From contig CAJPVJ010000437.1 of the NCBI GenBank assembly GCA_905397405.1, positions 1-25,423 of the forward strand: DNA of 25,423 bases. The letters are read 5' to 3'. Position 1 is the stretch's first letter. Each line of letters starts with the position of its first letter. The position numbers and the translations under genes are program-made. The notes beneath the pieces were generated by a model that saw nothing but the letters and a program-made list of their open reading frames with translations, made no database searches and was not told the origin of the DNA. Origin of the DNA: Oppiella nova. Its lineage: Eukaryota; Arthropoda; Arachnida; Sarcoptiformes; Oppiidae. Shown here in pieces: positions 1 to 10,101 of this stretch.

Positions 1-273
1 ACGTCCTTGTCTTTGGCCAACTCCTCGTACGATCCGTAAGCCTTCGGTATATTAAATAGTTTGGCGAAATCCTGGGCTGACTTCAGCTCCCGGGCCCCCA
101 CAGCCACGAACTGTTGGTTCAATTATTGAGTTTATTGTATGTTATTATTTAGTTATAGGTTTGTTAGTTATTATAGGTGTTACCTCGTGGTCAGTAGTTT
201 TCATACTCAACACAGAATCGACAAAGTCGTGGCATATTTTGCCGGCGCTGTAAATACCCCATTTGGTAGCCAT
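1..273 (-). CDS. DHDH: Dihydrodiol dehydrogenase, N-terminal part (partial)
   Basis: This is the 5' end of a Gfo/Idh/MocA-family NAD(P)-dependent oxidoreductase, closest to dimeric dihydrodiol dehydrogenase, which oxidises trans-dihydrodiols and some sugars in the cytosol. Exon 1 is 273-184 (30 codons, ATG at 273-271) and reads [20 protein letters not shown] onward; the nucleotide-binding turn appears as GIYSAGKI where the family has a GxxxxGxI pattern. A phase-0 intron (183-111; donor GTAACA, acceptor AACAG) leads to exon 2 (110-1), which reads [18 protein letters not shown], then [15 protein letters not shown], a stretch typical of this enzyme. The gene runs off the left edge, so the Lys-Pro catalytic motif cannot be seen. 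Family assignment is strong; substrate is inferred. Confidence 0.85.
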
Positions 274-1066
274 TGTTAGTTTAATTTACTTATTATAGTG
301 ATTGAAACTAATTAAAGTTTTTAATTTAGCTAATAATTTAACTAGTAAGCTAGTTTGTTAATGATTTATAAATAAAATTTCAACGAGTTTATATACTCGA
401 CAAAACTAATCTAAAAATCAAAATTATTAAACAATATATTAAATATAATTGAAATGATTTAATAAATTAAAATTGTTTGTATTGTTTTATTGATTAGTAC
501 TTTCCTATGAACTCATTAATTGTCTGTTAGAGTATAGATATAATATGAGGTGATCATTAAATGAGTTTATTTTCATTCAAATATAATCTCATTTCCCTTA
601 TAATAGGAACATTTTTTCATTGGTTTCCCAGTACCAATAATATTTATTAGTCTTAAATGTCCAAAAGTGAATGACAACTTTGTCAAAATATTTTATCAAA
701 ATTTTTCCTTTATTATACAATCATTGAAATATTTATTTAAAAATAATAAGTCATATTCAGTTTGTATAATTAGATATTGAATCATTAGTAATGAATCATT
801 ACTATATTTTTGATATAATTAATTATTACGTATGTATTTCTCAAATAAGTTTATAAATAATCTATTACATAATAAGATTATCATAAAGTCATTTATACTG
901 TATAATATACGATAATATAATCTTATATTATAAGATAATACAGTGTTTAAGAAAACACCTGCTAACATTTTCGTTTTCATTTAGTTTAATATTCATACAG
1001 AAAATGTAGTGGCTGGTATTAATTTTAAACAGTACCTTGATTACAACAGCATCACCTGGACAAATA
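274..1066. other. AT-rich intergenic region
   Basis: No convincing gene is present. The stretch separates two minus-strand genes, so it contains the 3' flank of the RCC1-BTB gene and the promoter side of the dihydrodiol dehydrogenase gene. An imperfect hairpin-forming palindrome lies at 897-944. Short ORFs here are AT-rich and show no recognisable motif. Confidence 0.6.
897..944. repeat. Imperfect AT-rich palindrome
   Basis: The outer arms ACTGTAT (897-903) and ATACAGT (938-944) are exact inverted copies. They enclose an inner hairpin with arms ATAATATA and TATATTAT around a four-base loop. It lies about 120 bp downstream of the RCC1-BTB stop codon on that gene's strand. It could be a terminator-like RNA hairpin, a decayed element or chance in AT-rich DNA. 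Confidence 0.35.
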
Positions 1067-2746
1067 CTAACTGAATATAAAATTAAACTTAAGTTTGGTC
1101 TCTGCGTCCAAATACTGATAGTTTTTATTCGCAAAATGAATGCAAAACTCAAACAACTCCTTAGTATTGAGTCGCTTAGCCCTCAAATAGTATTCGTAAA
1201 CGTTTTCGTAATTAATATTAGATTTAATTATATTAAAACACTTGAGCCTCAGATCCTCTTCGGTGTAATCGGTGGCCAAACCATACAAATGCATACAATC
1301 CTCGGGCTTTATATCCATATAATCGGTGTAAATATACTTCAGAAACGAATAGTAGACGCCATACGAGTACTCTTTGACTTTCAGCACTTCCAAGTCGTCG
1401 TCAAACTCCTGGACCCGACTCTTGTCGGCAAACAATTTGCTGAAATACACGCAACGGATACGAAGTATACATTTGTGACAATATATAGACCGGTTGTCCA
1501 CCAAAATCTTCAGATCGCTTTGGTTTGGGTTATCAAAGGACTGACGGATACTCTCCTCGACCGACAATTTGTCGAAATACTGAATCGCTTTGTAAGTGAT
1601 CTGTGGCTTAGAGTATACGGCAAACAAGTCGTGTACCGATATGTCCCCTTTAGCCGTCTCGGTGGGCACCGACACCACTTCGCCACCACACTCACCCCAC
1701 ACATAGCGCCTACCGTTTTGTGACACCGCTATCGATATATGGCTGTAGAAGGAGGCGGCGATGTCCACGAATTTGAGCCGTTCATCGCCAGTGTATATCT
1801 TCGCGGCCATCGGTTGCTGTTTGGCGTCCGATTCGGTGCCGATTTGACCAAAACTATTGTCACCAAAAGTGTAGACATCGAAGTCGTTGGACAGCAATAT
1901 GTTGTGATTGGATCCGCAGACAATCTTCTTGATGAACACGTTCTCCAAACCGTTTATAAGGGTAGGAGTGGCGCAAAACCCACCGTTGCTCTGACTGGAC
2001 AGCCGGTTAAGGCTTTTGGTGCTACCAATGCTGACAACGGGCTCATCCGTACGATCGATACCCAATTGTCCGCAATTGTTTTTACCCCAACTATACACCC
2101 GTCCCGTCTCTGTCAGCGCCAACGAATGATAATAACCCGCAGCTATGGCCACGATATTGTCGGTGTCGGGACCGCCATTGAGCGACACATTGATCGGGGT
2201 GAATTGGTCGCAGTTATACCCGTTGCCTACCTGTCCGAACCGGTTGTAGCCGCTGGTGAACAGTTGTCCGGATTGGCATAAAATCAATGTATGAAAGGCA
2301 CCGCAAGTTATGTCACGAATCGGTTTCTTAATCCAATCGTTGATCACTTGCGGGCCGTTATATCCGCCGCTGTTTTGCCGTTTGGCGGTCCGCGGGGTCG
2401 ACGGCTTTTGGGTGTCCTTCCCGTGACAGCACTGGCCGTACGAGTTGTCGCCCCATGAGTACAGTTCCCCTCCGGTGGTGAGCGCCAGTGTGTGACACAA
2501 GCCGTACGCTATCTTAACGATGCCTTTGTTGCATAGGCTGTCCACTCGTGTGGGTTCTGTTATGCGGTTGAAGAAACTTAAGCCCAAACACCCGTTCCTG
2601 TTGTCCCCAAAAGCGTATACCTCGTCCTCTTTGGTCACTAATAGGACTTCACTTCCGTTGACACCAAACACGCAAACTATCTTCAAGTTGGACACGAACT
2701 TCGAGTGAAGGCCTCGGAGTACCGGATAATTGCTTAGATTTGCCAT
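1067..2746 (-). CDS. RCC1 and BTB domain-containing protein
   Basis: An intronless gene for a 559-residue protein. The N-terminal part (about residues 38-360) carries six RCC1-type propeller repeats, seen as EVYAFGDNRNGCLG (42-55), ELYSWGDNSYGQ (94-105), QLFTSGYNRFGQVG (161-174), RVYSWGKNNCGQLG (216-229), DVYTFGDNSFGQIG (290-303) and a degenerate RRYVWGECGG (346-355). A BTB/POZ domain follows (about 408-505: DLKILVDNRSIYCHKCIL, then FSKLFA), with a short helical BACK-like tail. The human relatives RCBTB1/2 share this order and are thought to be Cullin-3 adaptors. Here the role would be substrate recruitment for ubiquitination, which is inference. The start codon gives the first blade at the expected distance. 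The lack of introns suggests retrocopy origin or a lineage expansion. Confidence 0.92.
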   Translation of the reverse strand: MANLSNYPVLRGLHSKFVSNLKIVCVFGVNGSEVLLVTKEDEVYAFGDNRNGCLGLSFFNRITEPTRVDSLCNKGIVKIAYGLCHTLALTTGGELYSWGDNSYGQCCHGKDTQKPSTPRTAKRQNSGGYNGPQVINDWIKKPIRDITCGAFHTLILCQSGQLFTSGYNRFGQVGNGYNCDQFTPINVSLNGGPDTDNIVAIAAGYYHSLALTETGRVYSWGKNNCGQLGIDRTDEPVVSIGSTKSLNRLSSQSNGGFCATPTLINGLENVFIKKIVCGSNHNILLSNDFDVYTFGDNSFGQIGTESDAKQQPMAAKIYTGDERLKFVDIAASFYSHISIAVSQNGRRYVWGECGGEVVSVPTETAKGDISVHDLFAVYSKPQITYKAIQYFDKLSVEESIRQSFDNPNQSDLKILVDNRSIYCHKCILRIRCVYFSKLFADKSRVQEFDDDLEVLKVKEYSYGVYYSFLKYIYTDYMDIKPEDCMHLYGLATDYTEEDLRLKCFNIIKSNINYENVYEYYLRAKRLNTKELFEFCIHFANKNYQYLDAETKLKFNFIFS

Positions 2747-4130
2747 CAGTTTAGCTATTATTCACTTAATAGTTATTAAAATCATTATTTAGTTAACAAA
2801 TTACATTAATTATTGAGTTATTTATTTATTTTTACATTGTATATTTAGTATTAATTCAATTTATTCATTACTTACCACAACTTCTAAAGTTAGTTATGAA
2901 CTAAACCAATATTTTGCGTGTTTGTAATAAAGATCATTTATAAAGTTTATTATTTTGTTGTTTTTAATACAAATAATAAGTTTTTATATTTATGTATCAT
3001 TGAACGGTACTTTTGGTACATGTGTTAATAATGTTGAAGTTATGTCAACGGTTACCAGGGCTAGTGTATAAATCATTTTATTTAGAATATGTTATATTAT
3101 TTAAAATTATATTTAGCAAACTTAATTTTAATGTTATAATCCGATTAAAAAATAAAGATTTTGATTTGAAATTTTATTTAATTATTTTGTATTGATTTGA
3201 TTGACTAATTTGAAAGCAATCTATTGAAGTGTAGTTCATGACTACTATTCCTTTATGTTATCATATCTTATAAATAATAAGTTACTATTTTTAATAACTA
3301 TATTTATAGCACTTTATATGGACAGTTAGTTTTGATAATTAATTGATATAATGTTTTATTTTTATGACTTTCTCCGCCGCATTGAGTCTTATGATATAAT
3401 TTGTCAATATTGTAGTAAATCCTGTTTAATGTGAAACAATTTAATAATAAAAATAAATATTCAACTCATGTTTTAATATAATCACAAAATAAAAAATATA
3501 ATACATTCAGAAAAACTTTTAAAAATATATTTTATTAAACTATAGTTTCAATTACAATGTATATCAAGAAAAGCAGTGGTCGTCAAAATATGTGTCAATT
3601 GGCGGCACCTTTACCCCTAATGATGATGATGTAAGTCTAGAGCTGAGCGGACATGTTCGGGGCCAGTTGGGTCACTGGACGGCACGGAGATCACCGCTAA
3701 TTGAGATCTCATAGACTTACATGAGACACAATTAATGAAACTATAATTATTATTATACCTCTAAATGACATATTTGACACTTTTGTAATCAATAATTGAT
3801 TATCAATTTCTCAAACATAAAATCAGTTAATTGTAAAACTCTAGTGTTTAGTAAACAGTATAATTTGCATTGTTTTTGTGATTACAATTTCATTTGTGAT
3901 TCAAATGATTTAAATATGTTTAGTCTCGTGAAAAATTACCTAATAATACCTTTAACTAAATAAATAAATAATACCTTTCACTGATTAATAAAATAAGTTA
4001 TTGAAAACAATCCCTTATACTGTAGTAGTATTTTGTTTATAGGTATAGTATTATTAATAGGAATGAAAACTAATTATTAATTACAGTAATATCAGAAAAC
4101 AAACTCATTTGAAAATATATTTTAAAAATC
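2747..4130. other. AT-rich intergenic region with one GC-rich island
   Basis: Mostly low-complexity AT-rich DNA without a supported gene. The exception is a sharply GC-richer block around 3595-3722, listed separately. A 60-codon ORF at 3013-3195 is made of Leu, Ile, Lys and Phe codons expected from AT-rich DNA and has no recognisable domain. Confidence 0.6.
3629..3722. other. GC-rich hairpin-forming island, ncRNA or cryptic terminal exon
   Basis: An exact 11-bp inverted repeat closes the element: ATGTAAGTCTA (3629-3639) and TAGACTTACAT (3712-3722). Nested inside are AGCGG/CCGCT (3646-3650 with 3694-3698) and a CCAGT/ACTGG hairpin (3663-3667 with 3674-3678). The composition contrasts sharply with the surrounding AT-rich DNA. 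Both strands also hold a short open frame ending in a stop. The plus frame starts after a TCTAG acceptor-like site and contains GPVGSLDGTEITAN. The minus frame contains ISVPSSDPTGPEHVRSALDL and ends in four His codons. It could be a structured RNA, a small inverted-repeat element, or the last coding exon of a gene with a long intron. I do not recognise it. Confidence 0.4.
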
Positions 4131-5200
4131 TCATTTTTTGTGCCCTTTTTTGACTTTAGATATTTGAATGGTTTGTGTAGCACTGGTTGGTCTGGAACTG
4201 AGTTTAGGGCCAAACATCGGCGTGGCTTTGACTTTGGGTTTAGGTTTAGGTTTGGGTTGATGTTTAGGTTTTGCTACCTTAGGCTTAGGCACTACTGTTG
4301 ACTGTAACCGTGCTTTTCGTTTCCTTTTTCTCATTAAAAAGTCTGTTTTAAATGCAAACAAAAAATTACTTCAATTATAAAACCCAACTAATGTTAAGCA
4401 CTCGAAGCACATACTGATAAGTATAGTACAGACTAATACAGTGACCAAAACGATGGCAATAGTAATGATAACTATTATTAAAAAGGATGGGTTGGACTGG
4501 TAGTTATCGAAAGGAGTGTCCGACTCGTCTGCAGCCATACCATGAATACCTTTACCACGAGTTGTAGACTTAGGAGCACCGGTAGTTCTACTATCCATCC
4601 GCTCAGTACCGGTACCTTCGCTATCGGGATGTCCGGGTCGACCACTCTCTGGTAGGGCTGTGCTAATGGTGTTGGCTTTGGTCTGTCCTCTATTGATGTG
4701 AATACACGGCAGATGTTTAGCGCACTCCTCGTCAACGATGGGCGCCGTCTGGGCCTTAAGACAATGCCATTTGGCCTGCGATAGAGATATGGTGTTATTG
4801 GTGGCCAAACACTGGGCGTCGGCGTAAAGATACAGCTCTTTGATGTGATTATCAAATTTGTCCGAAACTTCACAATGTTTGCGGAACTACACCATAAGTA
4901 TAGGTATGAAATATAATAAGTATAGCTAAATGCTTTAAATAATGGCCCATTTATTAATGGGTTATCTATTAAACTGACCAGGGCATCCTTAATACATGCG
5001 AACTCATACATCATACAACAGGTGGGCATTAGGTTAAGATCTTTGGGTTCACTCCACCTATTAATGGAGCACTTCTTGATCCGATAGTGATATTCAAGTG
5101 ACCACTCATTGCAAACGTATGGGTATATGAATTGAGTTTGACCACAGATTGTCACAAATAATACTTGTAATGAAATTATAAATACAATTAATGACCACAT
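4131..5200 (-). CDS. Ten-cysteine type I membrane protein, paralogue 1
   Basis: I rebuilt three exons: 5200-4979 (74 codons), 4886-4415 and 4342-4131, giving 301 residues. Intron 1 (92 bp, phase 0) uses donor GTCAGT; intron 2 (72 bp, phase 1) uses donor GTATGT and acceptor AACAG. The protein has a signal peptide (1-20), a domain with ten cysteines (30, 44, 61, 62, 69, 79, 100, 116, 129, 135), a Ser/Thr/Gly/Pro-rich stalk (about 136-208), one membrane helix (209-235) and a cytoplasmic tail beginning RKRKRK and containing Lys-Pro repeats. Reading exon 2 straight through would end at 4371 and lose the basic tail; the splice places RKRKRK right after the helix, as a stop-transfer signal should be. 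I do not recognise the family. Odd paired cysteines sit in a CCMMYE motif. A surface or secreted binding role is inferred from topology only. Confidence 0.7.
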
Positions 5201-5652
5201 TCTGTGACCAAATCACAGTTTATGTGAAGAGTTTTACTTCAAGACTATTTTCAAATTTATAACAGTTGTGGTCTACTAATAATAATAATAAGAGTTAGTT
5301 TGAGATTATTGAATTGGTATTAAATCACTTAAATTATGTTTTTTGCATTTATTTCAAATGTAGATTAAAAGAGCGAGTTCAATACAATTATTGTATTTCT
5401 AATAGAAATTTTTATTGTGTTATAAAATTAAATGTATTACTATTTAATAGTAAATTTTCTGAATACTTATAAGATACATAGATTAGATTAAATTGCCGTA
5501 AAATAAAAACTAAATAAATGATAAATTATTATGTTTTATTTAATTTAATTATAATGACAACATTGTCAAACTATTAATATCCTATTATAAATACAACTAA
5601 TAATTTACTAAAAAGTTAAAAATATCAATTATAAGCTCCATTTATAAATGGT
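5201..5652. other. Intergenic region between the two ten-cysteine genes
   Basis: Contains the promoter of paralogue 1 and the 3' flank of paralogue 2. It is AT-rich, with no ORF of note. A TATA-like motif for paralogue 1 is listed separately. Confidence 0.6.
5254..5261 (-). promoter_or_regulatory. TATA-like box of ten-cysteine paralogue 1
   Basis: TATAAATT on the minus strand lies 54 bp upstream of the ATG at 5200, which allows a leader of about 25 nt. The paralogue has TATAATTA at a similar distance (6664-6671) upstream of its ATG. In AT-rich DNA such motifs are common, so support is modest. Confidence 0.3.
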
Positions 5653-6622
5653 TTAGAGAATTGATTTCGTAGGTGATCTGGTGCCTGAGGAACTGGATGC
5701 TAAACTAGGTTTGCCATCAATGTTAGAGCCAATGGGTGAATGTTTAGGTTTTGGTGACTTGAGTGCCGGCGCTGTTTGTTTCCGTTTACTCACTATAAGA
5801 CCTGATTTAAAGAAAACAAAATTTTTTTGTGTTTTGTTAAACGAGTAGTTTTGGTGACGATCTCACGGGTGTTCACAATCGTGATTTTGGTCTGGTTACT
5901 AACTGTGTTAATAATAATTATTGCTACCCAAAGGACAGTCAAGTCACCCTTCGGTGTCCGACTGGACTGCTTCCGGGCTACCCGTCCATTGGGTTATAGT
6001 GTCGGCGCCGCTTATAGTCATATTACTCCATACATTAGTAGTGTCAACACCAGGTGTAGTGTCATTGTGTCCATCAGTCTGTGGTGTAGGTGTAGTCACG
6101 TTGTCCTCTGCGGTCTGTTGTGTTGTGCCGTAATTCATGTCAATACACGGCAGTTGTTTCGCACACTCCTCGTCATCTATAGGTGCCGTCTGTGCCCTAA
6201 GACACTGCCATTTGGCCTCCGATATAGTCATTGTCCTATTGATGGCCTTACACTGGGAGTCCGCGTCGACATACATAGCTTTGATGTAATCATCAAAATT
6301 GACGGACAGTTGGCATAATTTGCGGATCTGTTGGATATATGCGAAGACATCGCATAAAAGCCTAAGTAATTGATTATAGTTTGTTGTTTAATAAACTGAC
6401 CAGGATATTCTTAATGCACGCCAACTCATACATCATACAACAGGTGGGCATTAGTTTGACATCTTTGGGTTGACTCCACCTATGAATGGAGCACTTCTTG
6501 ATCCGGTAGTGATAGTCAAGAAATTTCTCGTTGCAGTCGTACGGAGGGTATTGAGACCCGGACTCATCACTAGTGGTCAGCAATACTTGTACTGAAACTA
6601 TACATACAATTTGTAATAACAT
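5653..6622 (-). CDS. Ten-cysteine protein, paralogue 2, possibly broken at its membrane segment
   Basis: Tandem copy of the preceding family. Exon 1 is 6622-6401 (74 codons, same length as paralogue 1); the ATG at 6622 aligns with that of paralogue 1. A 73-bp phase-0 intron with the same GTCAGT donor leads to exon 2 from 6327. All ten cysteines sit at the same residue positions, and WSxPKD, LMPTCCMMYE, AKWxCLxAQTAPI and DEECAK are shared. A Thr-rich stalk follows, but the frame stops at 5944 (residue 201) just after an SDT that matches paralogue 1. No membrane helix is encoded on this strand. A third exon resembling the basic tail remains (5801-5653; acceptor AATCAG, phase 1; SKRKQ, then KSPKPKHSP). 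The protein is therefore either secreted (201 residues) or the gene is damaged; the antisense strand at 5827-5940 encodes a helix-like stretch. Confidence 0.55.
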
Positions 6623-7215
6623 TTTTATGATCAAATCTATTATCAGTTTTACAGTCAATCTATTAATTATAGATCAGACAAACTGTCCGTTAGGTGTAAT
6701 ACAATGCATTCAGATTATGCTTGATTACACATAATTTGAAATTTTAATTATAAACACATTTTATCAAGTGCAACTAACAATGTAATTCAAATAAGATATT
6801 TGTTTCTATTATTAATAGATAATGTTTTTATATTTAGTTGACTTATAAATGTTGACAAATTTATGGGTGAATAGAAAGAATCGGATGAATATCCGTAAAC
6901 GTCTATATAAGATTAAATAAAATGAATTTGGTACTTGGTTAAATGTTATGAATAGCCAATGTACACCATTTTCACAACACCAGCAAAATATTTTTAAAGC
7001 GATATTGTATTACAAATGATTGTATCCGATAAATTAACCAAACAATACTAAACAATTGTAACCCATATCTTAACCAGGCAATTAATTAAGACAAATTTGT
7101 ATAATTGATTTAATTGTTGGCAACAATTTCTAACGGCCAAAAAGGTATCAGTCTCACAAAGACCCTGGATAAAACTAAATTCTACAATATTTAAAAATAT
7201 TACATTAAGTATTGA
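6623..7215. other. AT-rich intergenic region
   Basis: Promoter side of ten-cysteine paralogue 2 and 3' flank of the first ionotropic-receptor gene. A TATAATTA motif (6664-6671, minus) is a weak promoter candidate. Nothing else is recognisable. Confidence 0.5.
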
Positions 7216-8954
7216 TTAGTTTACAGTTATTGTGTCGCGAAGTCTTTGTAATGCAAAACAACAAAATAAATATCGTATAAAATATTCAACAAATAAATTA
7301 ATAAACGAAACTATAAAACCAATGAATAAAGCAATGAATGCGGGCTTAAAATGAAATAAAGTTAAGTCGCGATAAATGTTTGCATTATTTTGGTTGAGAT
7401 ATATACAGGAATCTTGAGTTTCATGAAAACCATATCTCATAGCATTTAAGTGAATGTTAAATGCGACCACATTTTGCTCGTAAAATGCAACTAGGCCATT
7501 TGAGTACAGGTCCATAATCCTGAAATTAATATTTTTAATTATTTTTAAACTTGCTTGTTAATTGCCTCTTAAATAACAATTCTTACAATTTTATGATTTT
7601 CTGTCTTACGATTGGATGTAAACCTTTACGTAAAACAAAGCTATTGTGATATTCACTATCATTGAGCGATGATTTCATTAGTGAATAGTGTTTGTAATGA
7701 TTATAAAACATATCAATGCCATGATTTGTGTTAATGAGTGCGTGTTTTGAGTCCAACAGTCTATGAATGGTATTAATGGTATAAAGTGTCGTATAATTAA
7801 TTGGATCCAATCTGGAGTCTGGAAAGTTGTACTCCTATTTACAAATTAAAACACTTGTCAAGCTACAATACTTTTAAACTATTAATATTTAAATCATACA
7901 TTTTGCAGTATTGAATGGATGTATGCATTTTGAACAAACATTATTTGAATGGAGTTTTCCTCAAATAAATCACTCATTGTTTCGATTTTATGTAACTTTT
8001 TTGATACCATCGATGAGTACATGAAGTTCTGGATGAATGACATCAATATGAGTGATAAATATATCCACAAAATAATTGTGTAATTTCCATAATATTTGCG
8101 AAAATTAATACCTAATATATTAAATAAATTTCATTATTTAAATTATAACACAAAATAGTTTTAAAAATTATCTTATAAATACAAACCTCTGCCCAAAAAT
8201 AGTATAAAATAATCTATTATAGCCAACACTTGATCACTCGGTTTTGAAGTAAATTTAAAATTGATTACAATTAATATAACAAATATGAGGCCAACTATCA
8301 TCCAAATGAAACCATCAAAACATAAAAATATGGATAAAATATTGTGATTGCTTTCATATGTGGGTCGAATCAGTAATTCTAGTTTCGATCCCCTATTTAA
8401 TAGCAATACATAATCCAGTATTTGTGCCCTTTTCTGGTCGTACACAAAGGGAACCATCAGAAAATCTGCTTGCTTATTAAATCAATTAAATTTCATAAAC
8501 AATTAGTTTATTATAGTCTATAATTTATAGGAGTTGATGATATTATAAATACCCGATTCTGTATGAGACCCATAGCTCCCGTCCATATCCCATTCCTTAA
8601 TACCTTTCCGCCACTATCACTGTCGGTGATACTTATGCTTACACTACAAATTAAATCAGGTAAATTAGAAATTAATCTAGGTAATATAAACTGACAAATT
8701 TACTTTAGCTTCAGATTGTGTGTCAGGATTTTGAATAGCGCTATATAATTGTGGCAAAACACCACATAATCGTGTAATTTCTGAATCACCTAGACATTCA
8801 TTTAAATGGTTATTTATTTTTAATGGTCTTATAATGTATACGTTATAAGATTTACTTCATTTGGATAAATACCAATCACTATATTATTTGGAGCACCTGT
8901 ATTATTGTTATTATTTACACGACTTTTAACACAATATTTCATAAACCTTAACAT
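7216..8954 (-). CDS. Ionotropic-receptor-like (IR) chemoreceptor A
   Basis: Seven exons: 8954-8856, 8789-8704, 8643-8553, 8472-8187, 8111-7900, 7834-7587, 7519-7216; intron phases 0,2,0,1,0,2; 441 residues. The family is the ionotropic glutamate receptor superfamily in its divergent IR form, ligand-gated cation channels of arthropod chemosensory neurons. Exon 1 starts the S1 lobe (IVIGIYPNE). Exon 3 has SITDSDSGG and NGIWTGAMG. Exon 4 has ADFLMVPFVYDQKRAQILDY, whose Arg aligns with the glutamate-binding Arg of S1, followed by M1 and LFLG. Exon 5 holds M3 (FIQNFMYSSMVSKKL), exon 6 most of S2, and exon 7 the last membrane helix. There is no amino-terminal domain and no visible signal peptide, so an unseen upstream exon is possible. 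The S2 glutamate-contact residues are not recognisable, so the ligand is unknown. Confidence 0.82.
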
Positions 8955-10101
8955 TATTTTGAATTAATACAAATTTATTTGGTTAAAATAACATATAATT
9001 TCAATAATTCATAAATTGTTTGTTTTCACAAAGTTATACTAAAATGAGACTAATAAATCATTTTGAAATAGTTGTTGCTAGTATATTTTCATTGATTGAA
9101 TTAAGTCATCTAAACGAGTGTCATTAAGTGTATGTAACTTAGTTTTTACAATTAATGACAATGTCAAGATCATATCATGGTTATTCACAGTTGTAAGAAT
9201 AAAATTGTTATTTTTATGATTTTTGAGTATATTAAAACTTTGATATTTGTATCATCTTGTGTATAATATAACTTATTAATGAAATTAATGAATAAAATGT
9301 ACATTAACTTTTATAATTGTACATGTTATCATATAATTGAATTTTACTGAATAGAAGTACAAAATTATTCCAATAAATCGTAAACAAACTTTTTCAATTG
9401 TATTCAACAAAATAAAAATAATAGAGTCGTGTAATTAGTATTTTTAAACAGTATAATTAACTCTAAGTATAAACCTAATTATTTACCCATTAAATATTAC
9501 TAGTATATTTATAATTAATGTAATTATTTATAAATTAATTAACTAATTAACATAATGTAATTAATGTAGATAGTGCACCTAAAATACAATAAATTCCGAA
9601 AAATACATTTGAGTCAATATTGTATTGTAAATAAAATCCCTGTGCAAAAATTCATGATTTATAAAATTTTAATAATTAGTTGAATTATTTTTAAATGTTT
9701 ACTTTATACATAATCACTATGTTTAAACAGGGCAAACTTATAAATATTTATTCATTTCTTATACTAGTATACTCATTTTTACATTAACATTATTAATAGA
9801 AGTTAAAAATAATTGTTTAAAGATTTAGTATTTTTAGTATTTTATTTCTAATAATTTGACAAATGCATATTTATTTGTAATATTATGTACTACTTGTATA
9901 TTATTTGTACTTATAATTTATTTATATATTGTAAAAATAAATGCTCTTAACACAATAAGAATAACATAATGATTTCGATTGTAATTACAGTATTGTAATT
10001 TAAATTACTTACAAATATTTTAAGTAATTATAGCAAATATAATTAACAGTAAAGTGTGAAATGAGTTCTAGGTACAATTTATGAATTAAATACTATTCAA
10101 T
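8955..10101. other. AT-rich intergenic region between IR genes A and B
   Basis: About 1.15 kb of very AT-rich sequence. I found no S1, membrane-helix or other IR exon remnant and no RNA gene. It must hold the promoter of IR A and the 3' end of IR B transcription. Confidence 0.55.

Noticed and set aside
1037-2281. Two long plus-strand ORFs (1037-1723 and 1739-2281)
   Set aside because: They lie antisense to the RCC1-BTB coding region and show no domain; they are shadows of its codon structure.
3013-3195. 60-codon plus-strand ORF
   Set aside because: Low-complexity AT-rich composition with no motif, no splice context and no promoter or polyadenylation evidence.
3629-3722. tRNA gene in the GC-rich island
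   Set aside because: No T-loop or D-loop consensus boxes and no cloverleaf of the right dimensions.
4190-4270. TTTAGG/TTGGG repeats resembling telomeric DNA
   Set aside because: On the minus strand they encode the Lys-Pro repeats of the ten-cysteine protein's tail, in frame with its splice site; the units are irregular.
5827-6318. 163-codon plus-strand ORF with a hydrophobic segment as an independent gene
   Set aside because: Most of it is antisense to exon 2 of the ten-cysteine paralogue. Only the 5827-5940 part is interesting, and that is treated as a possible inversion.
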